DNA of 64,000 nucleotides from Novosphingobium sp. BW1 (lineage in GTDB: Bacteria > Pseudomonadota > Alphaproteobacteria > Sphingomonadales > Sphingomonadaceae), in assembly GCF_008107685.1 (NCBI RefSeq), contig NZ_VIRF01000128.1, forward strand, positions 1 through 64,000, in the 5' to 3' direction. Of the stretch, positions 32,822 to 41,608 are shown piece after piece; the first letter of the stretch is position 1; the number at the start of each line of letters is the position of its first letter. The translations under genes and the position numbers were made by a program. Under the pieces are notes generated by a model. That model saw only the letters and a list, made by a program, of their open reading frames with translations. It was not told the origin of the DNA and ran no database searches.

Positions 32822-33361
32822 CTAGAAAGTGAAGCTCTGGATCCAGCGGCCCAGCCCGTAGGCGCCCTGAATCTGCGAAAACTGCCGGCGGCCTGGTCCA
32901 TAGCCCGGCCAAGGGTCGTAGACCTCAAAGTCGCCGTTGGGATATTCGTCGACGATAAGCGCGACGTGCGTCGAAGACGACCCGGTCCACTGGTAGCAAA
33001 CCTGCACCGGCCGTCCCGCGGCGATCTCGGCAGAAACGGTTGCCTGGGCGAGCGGGGCGGCCGTTCGCAACGTGGGGACGCCCGACGCGGGATAGGCTAC
33101 GTCCGGCCAGCAGCCCCGGTTGCAGCCTGACGGTGCGCCGGGGCTCGGACAGCACTGCAGCGTGAACTGCTTGGAGGCGAGCGTACATTGGGTCTCGGCG
33201 ATGCCGCGGGGCTGCATCACCATTTCGCCGCATGCAGCCCAGCACCAGTTGGTTTCGGTCTGCTTGACGTAGGTGGTCGGTGCCGCGCCTGGCGGTGCAA
33301 GCGTCCAGAGCTGCGCGCGGCCCAGTGGGATCGGTTGTAACTGCCTGTTGCCTATCGCCAT
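32822..33361 (-). CDS. Papain-like (C39/C70-type) cysteine peptidase
   Basis: 179 residues from ATG 33361; a GGGGG lies 6 nt upstream of this ATG and directly abuts the alternative ATG at 33367. The active-site Cys is in TETNWCWAACGEMV and the His in STHVALIVDEY, with an Asp in FEVYDPWPGYG. This is the order and spacing of papain-like peptidases such as AvrRpt2 (C70) and C39. The central segment is Cys-rich (FTLQCCPSPGAPSGCNRGC) and may form disulfides. No signal peptide is seen, so it may be exported another way or act inside the cell. It opens a four-gene operon whose partners include a lipoprotein. Confidence 0.75.
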   Translation of the reverse strand: MAIGNRQLQPIPLGRAQLWTLAPPGAAPTTYVKQTETNWCWAACGEMVMQPRGIAETQCTLASKQFTLQCCPSPGAPSGCNRGCWPDVAYPASGVPTLRTAAPLAQATVSAEIAAGRPVQVCYQWTGSSSTHVALIVDEYPNGDFEVYDPWPGYGPGRRQFSQIQGAYGLGRWIQSFTF

Positions 33362-34242
33362 CGCCATCCCCCGACTCACGATCAGTCTGATATAGCGCGT
33401 ACTTCGTCTTAACAGCAAAGTAATAAAACCACTTTGAACGAAACGTGCAATTCGAGGACTGGTTGTTAGCGCATTTAGACGCTGCCCGGCAGGCGTAACA
33501 TTGAGATGACGCAGTTTGATCCATCGGCTCAAATCTATTTACCATTAGATAAAGACGCCCGATCCGATAGTTCGACCCATTTTTGACCATCTCTGCCAAT
33601 CAATCAGCAGCGTCCACCCTCACCGCTTTTCGGCTGAAGGCCAACGGTAAAAACTTGCCCTATTGCTGGAAGTCGACAGTCCTGAGCTAGAGGTAGATAT
33701 TGGTAGAGTAGGGTCCGGACTCATTAGCGCCACAAGATATCCGCGATTGCAGCAGGCGCATCCCATGGGTCAGCTTCCCATCCATCTGACGCGGAGTTCA
33801 TGCGGTCGAGTTGGTCCATAGAGCTCATCCAAGCCGCATCTTACCAGCGGGCGCGAACGGCTGCAAAGTTGGCGGCTCCGGAAAGGCTGGTTCCCGGTTA
33901 AAATGTTGAAATGCTGCCCTTCGCTTGCGGCCTTGGCGGGCCGGCGGGAGCCGCCAACATAGCTGCCATCCAAGGGTCTTGACGAACGTGTCGAAAGCCG
34001 CCCTTTGTTCACCTCATTGCCAAGTTCCGAAGTGACAGAGGCTGGAATAAAGGCGTCTCTCTTTAGAGCGGACCCTGAACGCCGGCTTTTAGCTAAACCG
34101 GTTATTGACGGCGTGCCGAAAGCCCATGTGGAGCAGCCGCAGTCTGGAAGCCACGATCTGCCGCCCAGTTGCCATCATCACTCACAACGGATCGCCACAC
34201 CGCCGGTTGTGGCATACGTTCGCTTCTCGGACCCAAATTCGG
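33362..34242. other. 881-bp gene-free stretch with dispersed-repeat remnants
   Basis: No gene supported on either strand. At 33951-33978 the sequence CCGCCAACATAGCTGCCATC recurs at 39932-39951 (one mismatch), and its second half recurs at 38701-38720. At 33989-34012 GTGTCGAAAGCCGCCCTTTG resembles 24672-24691. The rest is AT-richer around 33400-33560, upstream of the peptidase operon, where its promoter should lie, though no clear -35/-10 pair was identified. Confidence 0.6.
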
Positions 34243-35736
34243 TCATGCTGGCTGTGACGCTTTCCTGACCATGGGAACCTGACCGACAACGGTTGCAAGA
34301 AGACCAAGTCCGAGCAGCCCGAGAGCGCCGTCAACGATCAGAGCCATACTGTCGCCCATGCCCAAGAAGGCAGGATGCGCGAGAGCAAGAACGATCAATA
34401 GCGCGCCCGTGATGGCGCGACCGAACCGCGACAGCGTAGCAGGCGGAAGCAGAGCGGCCGCCCCAAGCACCGCGATGCTGATGATCCCCCATGTCCAGAT
34501 CAATGGCGCGACCAGTGGGGTAAACAGCGCGGTGAAGGCCGCGCATGCCAGCGCGACCGGTTGCCCCCAGACAGTCGCGGTCCAAACGCTCTCCCATCCG
34601 GGTGCCGGTCTGCCCTTGTCCCGCCGCCGCGCCAGCCAGATGTTGACGCCTCCTGCTGCGAGGTAGGTGAGGCCAAGGCCCAGCAGAGCATAAGCGATCT
34701 TGATGACGCCACCGCCGAACCAGCCAAAATGCAGGAGTCCGAGCGAGCCCAGGATTTGCTGGCCCACATTGTTGTCAGCTGCCTTTTGCTCGTAATAGAG
34801 CTTGCCCTCGCGATCAAACGCGTAGCTATTCGCATTGGCAAGCCGCGAAGAGCCGTCCTCGACCTCGAACATCGCGGCAGCGCCCATTTCGGTGGGATGC
34901 TCGATGACGAGATAGTTGATGCGCTCCCCCGGCGCTCGTGCGGCGACGGTGGCGAACAGGGGCCGCAGGTCGAGCGGCGGCGCGGGTCGCGCGTCCGCTG
35001 CCGGATGGGGCGGCGTGAAGATGGCATAGACCTTGGCGGTATCGCCCTGGAACACCGCAAGGCCGATCGCACCGATGATGATGGTGCTGAGACCTAGCAG
35101 CGCGCCCGTCAGCGAGACGGTGATATGGAAGGGCAGCGCCCATACTCCAATCCGATTATGCAGATCCGCCTCCTGCAGGCGCCGCGATCCGCCAAGCCGC
35201 AGGTGGAAGGCATCGCGAAAGATGCGCGGATGCGCGAGCAGGCCGGAGATGAGCGAGGAGAGCAGCGCGACGCCGGTTAGCCCTATGATGAAGATACCCC
35301 AGCTTTGCGGCAGGTGCAGATTGATATGCAGCCGAGTCAGGAATTTCGTCCAGCCCTCGCGGACCTTCCCTGTGATACGACCTGCGCCATCGGCGATCCA
35401 CGTCGTCTGGGTACCATCTTCGGCATCGAACCGTAACGTTGGCCAAGGGCGATCTTCGCTCGGCATCAGGATTAGTACATGCTCGACCGGACCTTCGGTG
35501 CGCTCCATAGCACCGAGGTAGGCCGCCTGTACGGCATCTGCGGACATCATTTGCATGCGCTCGGCGCCGGGATTCTCCCACCGCTGAAACTCGTTGGCGA
35601 AAACGGCGATGGTGCCGGTGAGGCAGACCAGATACAGGAGCGCAGCGAACGCAAGGCCCAGGCCGCTATGCCCTTTGAGCACCGCGCGCACTAGATCGGA
35701 CGAAGGAAAGCCCGTGCTCTTTTTCACTTTCGTCAT
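34243..35736 (-). CDS. PepSY-associated transmembrane protein (iron-siderophore reductase type)
   Basis: 497 residues from ATG 35736. Several transmembrane helices alternate with periplasmic PepSY-like parts: SGLGLAFAALLYLVCLTGTI near the N-terminus, WGIFIIGLTGVALLSSLISG, then IAYALLGLGLTYLAAGGVNI and a C-terminal group. His residues (HGSGL-like KGHSG, LHINLHLP) could bind haem. PepSY_TM proteins next to TonB receptors are thought to reduce ferric siderophores or haem in the periplasm. Its ATG overlaps the upstream gene by 4 nt. Third gene of the receptor operon. Confidence 0.85.
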   Translation of the reverse strand: MTKVKKSTGFPSSDLVRAVLKGHSGLGLAFAALLYLVCLTGTIAVFANEFQRWENPGAERMQMMSADAVQAAYLGAMERTEGPVEHVLILMPSEDRPWPTLRFDAEDGTQTTWIADGAGRITGKVREGWTKFLTRLHINLHLPQSWGIFIIGLTGVALLSSLISGLLAHPRIFRDAFHLRLGGSRRLQEADLHNRIGVWALPFHITVSLTGALLGLSTIIIGAIGLAVFQGDTAKVYAIFTPPHPAADARPAPPLDLRPLFATVAARAPGERINYLVIEHPTEMGAAAMFEVEDGSSRLANANSYAFDREGKLYYEQKAADNNVGQQILGSLGLLHFGWFGGGVIKIAYALLGLGLTYLAAGGVNIWLARRRDKGRPAPGWESVWTATVWGQPVALACAAFTALFTPLVAPLIWTWGIISIAVLGAAALLPPATLSRFGRAITGALLIVLALAHPAFLGMGDSMALIVDGALGLLGLGLLATVVGQVPMVRKASQPA

Positions 35737-36311
35737 GTGAACCCCTTGAGCATTGCCGCGCCAAAGCCGAAAACGGCGGTTCCCACCAGCATGGCGGTCG
35801 CGCGCAGGATGCGGCTGTCCGCCAGCGTCCACGCCATCGCACCGCCCCATGCCAGCGGCACGATCAGCCCTCCGATCAGGAGCCGTGTCTGCATCTCACC
35901 GGGCGCCCACACAGCATAGCTGATGCCAAGCGCCATGGCAGCGATCATGCCCACCGGGCCGGCGAGCGACCAACGCAGCGTCGTGCGCCAAGCGCTCATC
36001 GCGCGCTCCGCCGGTTCGGGAGCCAGGCCCTCACGCGCGGCGCGGCCTGCCTTGGCTGGCCGGAGCGTATGGCCGGAAGCGATGACACCGAGGGCCGCAA
36101 CGGCAAGGAGAGTCAGGGCGATGAATGGACCACGTGCATACCCTAAAGCCCAAGCGGACCAGATGAGATTGATGGCCAGTAGGGAAAGCCCGGCCCAGCG
36201 CCACGGCGCCTTCCCGGTTTTGAGGCTCCAGGCCCGGCGCAACAGCCAGCTTCCGGATATAGCTCCGCCGAAAATGACCGCCATCTCACCAAGAAGTGCC
36301 CCGCCGGTCAA
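35733..36311 (-). CDS. Membrane protein between receptor and PepSY genes
   Basis: 192 residues with a TTG start overlapping the receptor stop as TTGA; an in-frame ATG at residue 10 is an alternative. About five hydrophobic helices are seen (MAVIFGGAISGSWLLRR, LSLLAINLIWSAWALGY, IALTLLAVAALGVIAS, GPVGMIAAMALGISYAV, ATAMLVGTAVFGFGAAML). Small multi-helix proteins such as DUF3325/DUF3649 often sit at this place in iron-uptake operons. A specific family could not be assigned. Confidence 0.7.
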   Translation of the reverse strand: MTGGALLGEMAVIFGGAISGSWLLRRAWSLKTGKAPWRWAGLSLLAINLIWSAWALGYARGPFIALTLLAVAALGVIASGHTLRPAKAGRAAREGLAPEPAERAMSAWRTTLRWSLAGPVGMIAAMALGISYAVWAPGEMQTRLLIGGLIVPLAWGGAMAWTLADSRILRATAMLVGTAVFGFGAAMLKGFT

Positions 36312-38569
36312 AACCCTGCCTCCAGGATTACGCCGACGCTGCGTGGTGCGCCGATGATGGCGAAATTGGTGAAGCTGTTGACATATTGGTCGTACTTCTC
36401 GCCGAACAGGTTGTTGGCAAACAGCGACAGGCTCCAGTTGTCGGCTTGATAGCCGATCCGCGCATTGACCAGCGTGCGCGCGCCTACGCGGCCATCAGAT
36501 TGCGGGATCGACACGTCGGTATAGACCGCGCTGCGGTAGCTGGCGTTGACATTAGCGTTGAAACCGCCTCCGAAGCGCAGATTGGCGCCGCCCGCCAGTG
36601 TCCATTTGGGCGCATAAGGAAACTCCAGACCCGACAGGTCGGTGATGGAGCCGACATCGGTGACGAATTCATCGAACTTCGTGCGCGTATGGCCAAGGCT
36701 TGCATACCAGTCGAACGACGATGACACGCGATGCGCCAACTCCAGTTCGAACCCGTAGAGATGCGATTTGCCAGCGTTGACCGTATGCGTGTCATAAGTG
36801 CCGTTGCCGAAATTGGCGGTGGTCTGCTGCTCCTTCCAATCGATGTAAAAGGCATTGGCGTTCACCGTCATGAGACCGTCGAGCCAGGCCGAGCGCAGCG
36901 ACAGCTCATAGTTCCAGGTGAATTCGGGATCATAAGGGAAGAGCTGCGAGCGGGCGGTGTTGAACCCGCTGCCGCCCGATCGATAGCCGCGCTGCACGAC
37001 GAAGGCGGTGGCAATGTCGGGCGTCCATGCCATCTCCACGCCGCCCTTGGGCAGGAAGGCATTGAAAGTGCGCGTGCCCACTGGTGCCGAGCCATTGGCA
37101 TCATTGACCAGCCCCAGCACGGCGGCATTGATGCCTGCGAAGGCCGGCGCCAGCGGACCGTATGCTGCCGGATCGGGCAAGGTGCCGACGAAGGTCGCTA
37201 TCGCCTCACCGCCGATCTTGTTGCGCTCGCGGTCATAGCGAAAGCCGCCGAGCAGCGACAGCCGGTCGGTCAGGCGATAGCGCGCATCGGCGAACACGGC
37301 CATCGTCTCCACCTTCGTCGGAAAATCCGATGTGTAGTCGACCGGGATGTTGGGAAGCGCGGCGGTGTACAGCGCGGCAACCTGCGCCGCCGTCTGGGCA
37401 CCCAGCGCGGGCGTCAACAAGTTCACGATGGTCGGGCCGGGTGTCGGCACCAGCGTTACCTGATGCGAACGCCTGTATTGGTCTCGATTATAGTAGAACA
37501 AGCCACCCAGACCGCTAAGACGATCACTTTCATAATTGACGCGCAGTTCCTGAGTAAACGTCTCGGCCCCGCCGGCGATATCGCTGTAGGCTATGCTGGC
37601 AGCCGAACTGTCCCCGTCATATTTGCGGATGAAGTTGGTGTCCGTCCAGGTGCCGAGCGCGCTTAGCGACAGGCCGCCGCCCAGATCGTAGCGAAGGTCC
37701 AGGGTCACCTGATCATTATCGACATCGCTGCTGTTGGGATAATCCGACGGATTGGTGCGGTTGTTGAAATAATCGCCGACCGACCGGTCGACATAGGTGA
37801 AGAGATAGCCACCCTTCGTTTCGAAATGATGATAACCAAGGCGCGCCTCAAAACCCGCGAGGGCGGAGGGCGTCCAGAGCAATTTGCCGCGGATCGACGT
37901 GGAATCGACGCCGCTTTCCGGTTCGTTGCGCGTGATGTTGCGAATGTAACCGTCCGAATCCCGCTTTTCGGCCGAGACGCGGAAGGCCAGTTCGCCGGGC
38001 ACCAGAGGACCTCCGCCTGCGACGGCGAATTGCGTCGTGTCGAAGGAGGAGACGAGCGCGCGGCCTTTGAGGCTCCAGTCGAAGGTCGGATCCTGCGTGC
38101 GGATATGCACTGCGCCGGCCAGCGCGTTGAGACCCTGAATGGTCGATTGCGGCCCGCGGAATATCTCGACCTGCGCCACGTCCCACATATCGGTCGGGCC
38201 GTTCGACAGCACGTCCTGCGGCACCGGCGCACCATCGACGAACACCGTGGCCGTCGCCGCGTCGCCGCCACCGGAAACTCCGCGCTGGTCGACGCCGCGG
38301 ATCGAGAAACCCGAAGCCCCATAGGTTTCGGAGACGTTGGCCGTGCGATTGTAGACGTCCTGGATCGTCAGGATATTCTCTTCGGCCAGTTTCTTTTCGG
38401 TCGTCACACTCACCGAAGCCGTCGTTTCCTGAAGACTGCGCACCGCCTTTTCGCCGGTGACGATGATTTCGTTCTGCTCGTCCAACGACGTCGCTTGTTG
38501 GGCAGCCTCAGCCGAGGCGGCCGCTAACGCGCAGAGCAGCGATGTGGAAAAAAAGAAGAATTGCTTCAT
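36308..38569 (-). CDS. TonB-dependent outer-membrane receptor
   Basis: 753 residues from ATG 38569 (MKQFFFFSTSLLCALAAASA, a cleavable signal ending in AEA). A TonB box-like NEIIVTGEK and a plug domain (GASGFSIRGVDQRGVSGGGD, ATVFVDGAPVPQDVLSN) precede a long beta-barrel that ends in VGVILEAGF, with a terminal Phe as in outer-membrane proteins. It is likely a siderophore or haem importer, given the Fur-box-like site upstream and the PepSY partner downstream. Substrate unknown. First gene of a three-gene operon. Confidence 0.9.
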   Translation of the reverse strand: MKQFFFFSTSLLCALAAASAEAAQQATSLDEQNEIIVTGEKAVRSLQETTASVSVTTEKKLAEENILTIQDVYNRTANVSETYGASGFSIRGVDQRGVSGGGDAATATVFVDGAPVPQDVLSNGPTDMWDVAQVEIFRGPQSTIQGLNALAGAVHIRTQDPTFDWSLKGRALVSSFDTTQFAVAGGGPLVPGELAFRVSAEKRDSDGYIRNITRNEPESGVDSTSIRGKLLWTPSALAGFEARLGYHHFETKGGYLFTYVDRSVGDYFNNRTNPSDYPNSSDVDNDQVTLDLRYDLGGGLSLSALGTWTDTNFIRKYDGDSSAASIAYSDIAGGAETFTQELRVNYESDRLSGLGGLFYYNRDQYRRSHQVTLVPTPGPTIVNLLTPALGAQTAAQVAALYTAALPNIPVDYTSDFPTKVETMAVFADARYRLTDRLSLLGGFRYDRERNKIGGEAIATFVGTLPDPAAYGPLAPAFAGINAAVLGLVNDANGSAPVGTRTFNAFLPKGGVEMAWTPDIATAFVVQRGYRSGGSGFNTARSQLFPYDPEFTWNYELSLRSAWLDGLMTVNANAFYIDWKEQQTTANFGNGTYDTHTVNAGKSHLYGFELELAHRVSSSFDWYASLGHTRTKFDEFVTDVGSITDLSGLEFPYAPKWTLAGGANLRFGGGFNANVNASYRSAVYTDVSIPQSDGRVGARTLVNARIGYQADNWSLSLFANNLFGEKYDQYVNSFTNFAIIGAPRSVGVILEAGF

Positions 38570-38611
38570 GGCACCCCCGTTCGTCACGAGGAGTGCCTAA
38601 CCAGTATCGCT

Positions 38612-38632
38612 AATGCGAGTCAATCTCAATTT
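38612..38632. promoter_or_regulatory. Fur-box-like site before the TonB receptor
   Basis: AATGCGAGTCAATCTCAATTT contains TGCGAGT and ATCTCAA half-sites in the 7-1-7 arrangement of Fur binding sites. It is about 45 bp upstream of the receptor start, so iron repression is expected. Matching is by eye to the consensus only. Confidence 0.55.
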
Positions 38633-38700
38633 TACTGTTGAGGTTGTCTACTTCCTTTGACTCCCACCTTGCGGCCTACAATTACGGCGCTCACCGCCCT

Positions 38701-38720
38701 CATAGCTGACGTCCAAGGTC
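38701..38720. repeat. Dispersed repeat copy in the gap after the Fur site
   Basis: CATAGCTGACGTCCAAGGTC resembles 33958-33978 with a few changes. The surrounding 347-bp gap (38570-38916) holds the Fur site and no gene. This is one of at least four places where this spacer family occurs in the window. Confidence 0.45.
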
Positions 38721-38916
38721 CTTTCGGCTCTCCCTAATAGCGGACTCTCGTTCATCCTCCGGCGGCATGGCAGCGGGTTCAGTGGCGACATGCAGTGGCT
38801 ATGCCATCGATCTCGAACGCGGGCACGGCGCGGACGACTGATGTGGTACTCGCGGGCCATTGACGTTGCTAAGGTGCGAGACGAGGCTCATCTTCGCTTA
38901 GGAGCGCAGCGGAACC

Positions 38917-39876
38917 GTGGATACGATACTCGACAACGCCGTACAGTCGATTCAGATCGGCATCGAAGATTATCGCAACGACGATCCGCGCCGCTTGCTT
39001 TCGGCGATCCGGAATGTCCAAGCCGGCATCCTGTTGCTTTGCAAGGAGCAGTTGAGGCGGCTTTCTCCTCCTGGGAGCGTAGAGGTTTTGCTCAAACAGA
39101 AGACCCGTCCGGTGAGGCGCGGCGGGGAAATCATGCTTGTGGGCGACGGTCGCCGCACCGTTGACCAGGCCCAGATCATCGAGCGGTTCAAGCAACTCGG
39201 CATCGAGGTCGACTGGAAGCCGCTCGACCGTTTGACGCACCATCGAAACGACATCGAGCATTACCGGTTCGCCGGCACGCGCGAAGACCTATCGGGAAGC
39301 ATCGCCGGATCGGCCAAGATCATCCGCCAGCTTGTGAATGATGTGCTCGATACCGATCCGCTCGCATTGCTTGGCAAGCCATGTTGGGAAGTTTTGCTCG
39401 AAACCGAAGCGGTATTTGATGCTGAATTTAGCGCGTGCCGCGCGACCTTGGAGTCGATCGACTGGTACTCCCAGTCTGTCGCGGACGATCTGGACGAGCT
39501 CTGCTGTCCGAAATGTGGTTCGATCCTGATCGCCCAACAAGATCCCGCCAACACCAATCAGGGGAAGGCCGACTTTCGCTGCCGCTCCTGCGGCGCAAGG
39601 CCTTGCAGCGAGGAACTGATCAATGAGGCGATCGGCCGCATCCTTCACGCGGACTTCTATATCGCCATGACGGACGGCGGCGAGGATCCCGTCATCGAAT
39701 GCGCGGAGTGCGAATTCGAGACCTACATACTGGAAGAGCGTCTGTGCGCCGGCTGCGGTTATACCATTTCCGATCACAACTGCAGCGAATGCGGGCGCGA
39801 AGTCAGCGAGGACGACTTCCTTCGTCACGACGGCCTTTGCGTGCCATGCTTCCTTGCTGTCGACGACGATCGGTAA
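38917..39876 (+). CDS. Zinc-ribbon protein, first gene of the defence-type region
   Basis: 319 residues with a GTG start. The N-terminal 200 residues are mostly helical and acidic, with a HHRNDIEHYRF stretch that resembles a HEPN/DUF4145-type RNase-like motif. The C-terminal 130 residues carry three or four zinc ribbons: CCPKCGS...CRSCG, CAECEFE...CAGCG, CSECG...CVPC. A helical HEPN-like part with zinc ribbons suggests an RNA- or nucleic-acid-binding protein. It stands alone on the plus strand. The function is not established. Confidence 0.65.
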   Translation: MDTILDNAVQSIQIGIEDYRNDDPRRLLSAIRNVQAGILLLCKEQLRRLSPPGSVEVLLKQKTRPVRRGGEIMLVGDGRRTVDQAQIIERFKQLGIEVDWKPLDRLTHHRNDIEHYRFAGTREDLSGSIAGSAKIIRQLVNDVLDTDPLALLGKPCWEVLLETEAVFDAEFSACRATLESIDWYSQSVADDLDELCCPKCGSILIAQQDPANTNQGKADFRCRSCGARPCSEELINEAIGRILHADFYIAMTDGGEDPVIECAECEFETYILEERLCAGCGYTISDHNCSECGREVSEDDFLRHDGLCVPCFLAVDDDR

Positions 39877-39928
39877 TGCTCATTTTAGGTGCGACATGGG
39901 CGCGCTCTGGGGATCCACGTCGACGAGC

Positions 39929-39953
39929 GGGGCCGCCAACATAGCGGCCATCC
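39929..39953. repeat. Dispersed repeat copy upstream of the TIR-like gene's end
   Basis: GGGGCCGCCAACATAGCGGC through CATCC matches 33949-33970 closely. It sits in a 243-bp gene-free gap (39877-40119) between convergent genes. Confidence 0.5.
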
Positions 39954-40119
39954 GGCGGCCCAGATCCGCTCCCGCCGCTCTCCGTCATTACAGACGACGA
40001 CCACTACTTTAGGAAGCAGTCGTTCGGCCATCATCAGGCTGTCCCGCGGTTTCTGCTCAGGAACTCGACGATAAGAATTCCGCCCAGGTTTGGTGACGAC
40101 AGGACCAGATCGGGTCACC

Positions 40120-41376
40120 TCACGAGACGGTTGCAAGGATAGCGACTTGGTCACGAGCAAGTGTGCCAACTCCGAACGTGTCAGTCAGCACCTGCATGAA
40201 ATCAGAAACGGCGTCGATCATGGCTTCTCGATCGTCATCGGGCAGCATGGTTTCATGGACTGCGAAGTCGTTTAGACCGCGGAACGCCATAGATCCCGGA
40301 CTCGGCCGAGAAAGCCACCATTGAACATTTCGAAGCCCCGACGCACCTAATATTATCCGAACCTTACCCGCGCCTCCGGCGGTCCGGATCGTCCGCATCG
40401 TATGCTCAAGCCAGCTGACTAGGTCATTGATCACTTCATCATACGCGATGTGCGGCAGGTCTTCCTTTTTATAAAATCCCCACGCGGAAATTGCCCAGAT
40501 CTCTCCGGTGCTCTTGTACCATCGGGCGATCGACTTGGTCGTGCGCTGGGCATCGGGGCTTTCGAAGAACGCATACCCGTTCCCGGTCTTTCCGCCGGAC
40601 ATGGCATGCCCGCCACCGATGGGGACAAGCGTGTCCTGACCCCCTGGAAAGATGCCGCTGAACTGAGTCGGTGCGCGACCCTGCTCGGCCGGCAATAATC
40701 GGACAAAAATCCGCGGAGCCGGTGCGACGATAACGTCGATCTGCCCAAGATGAGGGACGGCAACAGGAAGTGGATTATAGGCGTCTTCCCATATGCTGGG
40801 GTCGTGCCCAAGAGAGGCATGCCATTCAGGCAAGCTCTTCTCGGAATCGGTCTCCTCACTCTCGAACATTGCTGCCAGGCGGGCGCCGAACTGGCGTTGC
40901 AGATTGTTTCGTTCCTGGCGAAGCCTTTCGGTGGGTGCACCTTCCGGCAGATCATATGCGATTGACCCCGAGAGATGTCGAAGATCGAACGGCAGATCCT
41001 CGTAGCGGGTGGGCCCCATTGCCTTATTGAACACAGGAATGACGCGCCCTGGCCCTCGGGACTTCCGCGCATAACCAAGCTCCAGCATGACATTCGGGTT
41101 CGCCAGACACTTACGCTCCAATCCATCACCGATCGATGCCACGGTCGATATGTCCGCGACGAACGCGAAGGCGCAATCAATCTTGCGCAAGATTTCCTCC
41201 GCGATGATTTCGAGCCCAACGATACCTTTGACGCCCTGATCAACTTCAAACCGCTCGGCTTCCTCAAGCTCAGCGGCAAGCTCATCGACGGCGCCTTTTA
41301 AAGCCGCATAGATAAGATCACGTGTCTCCCGTTTGGGAGCGTCGCTTTGCCATGACCAAAAGATGGTACGTGTCAC
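40120..41376 (-). CDS. TIR-like nucleotide-binding protein of the SWQSD type
   Basis: 418 residues with a GTG start. The first 150 residues have a TIR-like Rossmann order: an opening strand with SWQSD (TRTIFWSWQSDAPK), a helix, CAFAFVADISTVAS, then NPNVMLELGYARKSRG, which resembles the NV..E.GY..... of TIR and TIR-like (PycTIR, TIR_2) domains. The C-terminal 250 residues are beta-rich and unknown. Proteins of this kind occur in defence islands, where TIR domains cleave NAD. Catalytic activity cannot be judged; the Glu in MLELGYA is the candidate residue. It lies 232 bp downstream of the helicase operon. Confidence 0.65.
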   Translation of the reverse strand: MTRTIFWSWQSDAPKRETRDLIYAALKGAVDELAAELEEAERFEVDQGVKGIVGLEIIAEEILRKIDCAFAFVADISTVASIGDGLERKCLANPNVMLELGYARKSRGPGRVIPVFNKAMGPTRYEDLPFDLRHLSGSIAYDLPEGAPTERLRQERNNLQRQFGARLAAMFESEETDSEKSLPEWHASLGHDPSIWEDAYNPLPVAVPHLGQIDVIVAPAPRIFVRLLPAEQGRAPTQFSGIFPGGQDTLVPIGGGHAMSGGKTGNGYAFFESPDAQRTTKSIARWYKSTGEIWAISAWGFYKKEDLPHIAYDEVINDLVSWLEHTMRTIRTAGGAGKVRIILGASGLRNVQWWLSRPSPGSMAFRGLNDFAVHETMLPDDDREAMIDAVSDFMQVLTDTFGVGTLARDQVAILATVS

Positions 41377-41608
41377 CGGGCTCTCCGTTTTCGAGTGCAG
41401 GGCCTGAGTTTACAACGGCAATCACCGCACCGTCTCAGTCTATTCTCGCCCGGCTGTCCGAGCAGGCGCCTTCGTCGCGTTCATCACGTCTCCAGTACGA
41501 TCAAACCTTTTCCGCCGTCAACGCGCACTTCCACGAGACCAATTATCTCGACGCCTCGGCCTCTGCTGCTGGCATGGCTCCCTTTCTGAGAGCAAGCCAA
41601 GATAGCGA

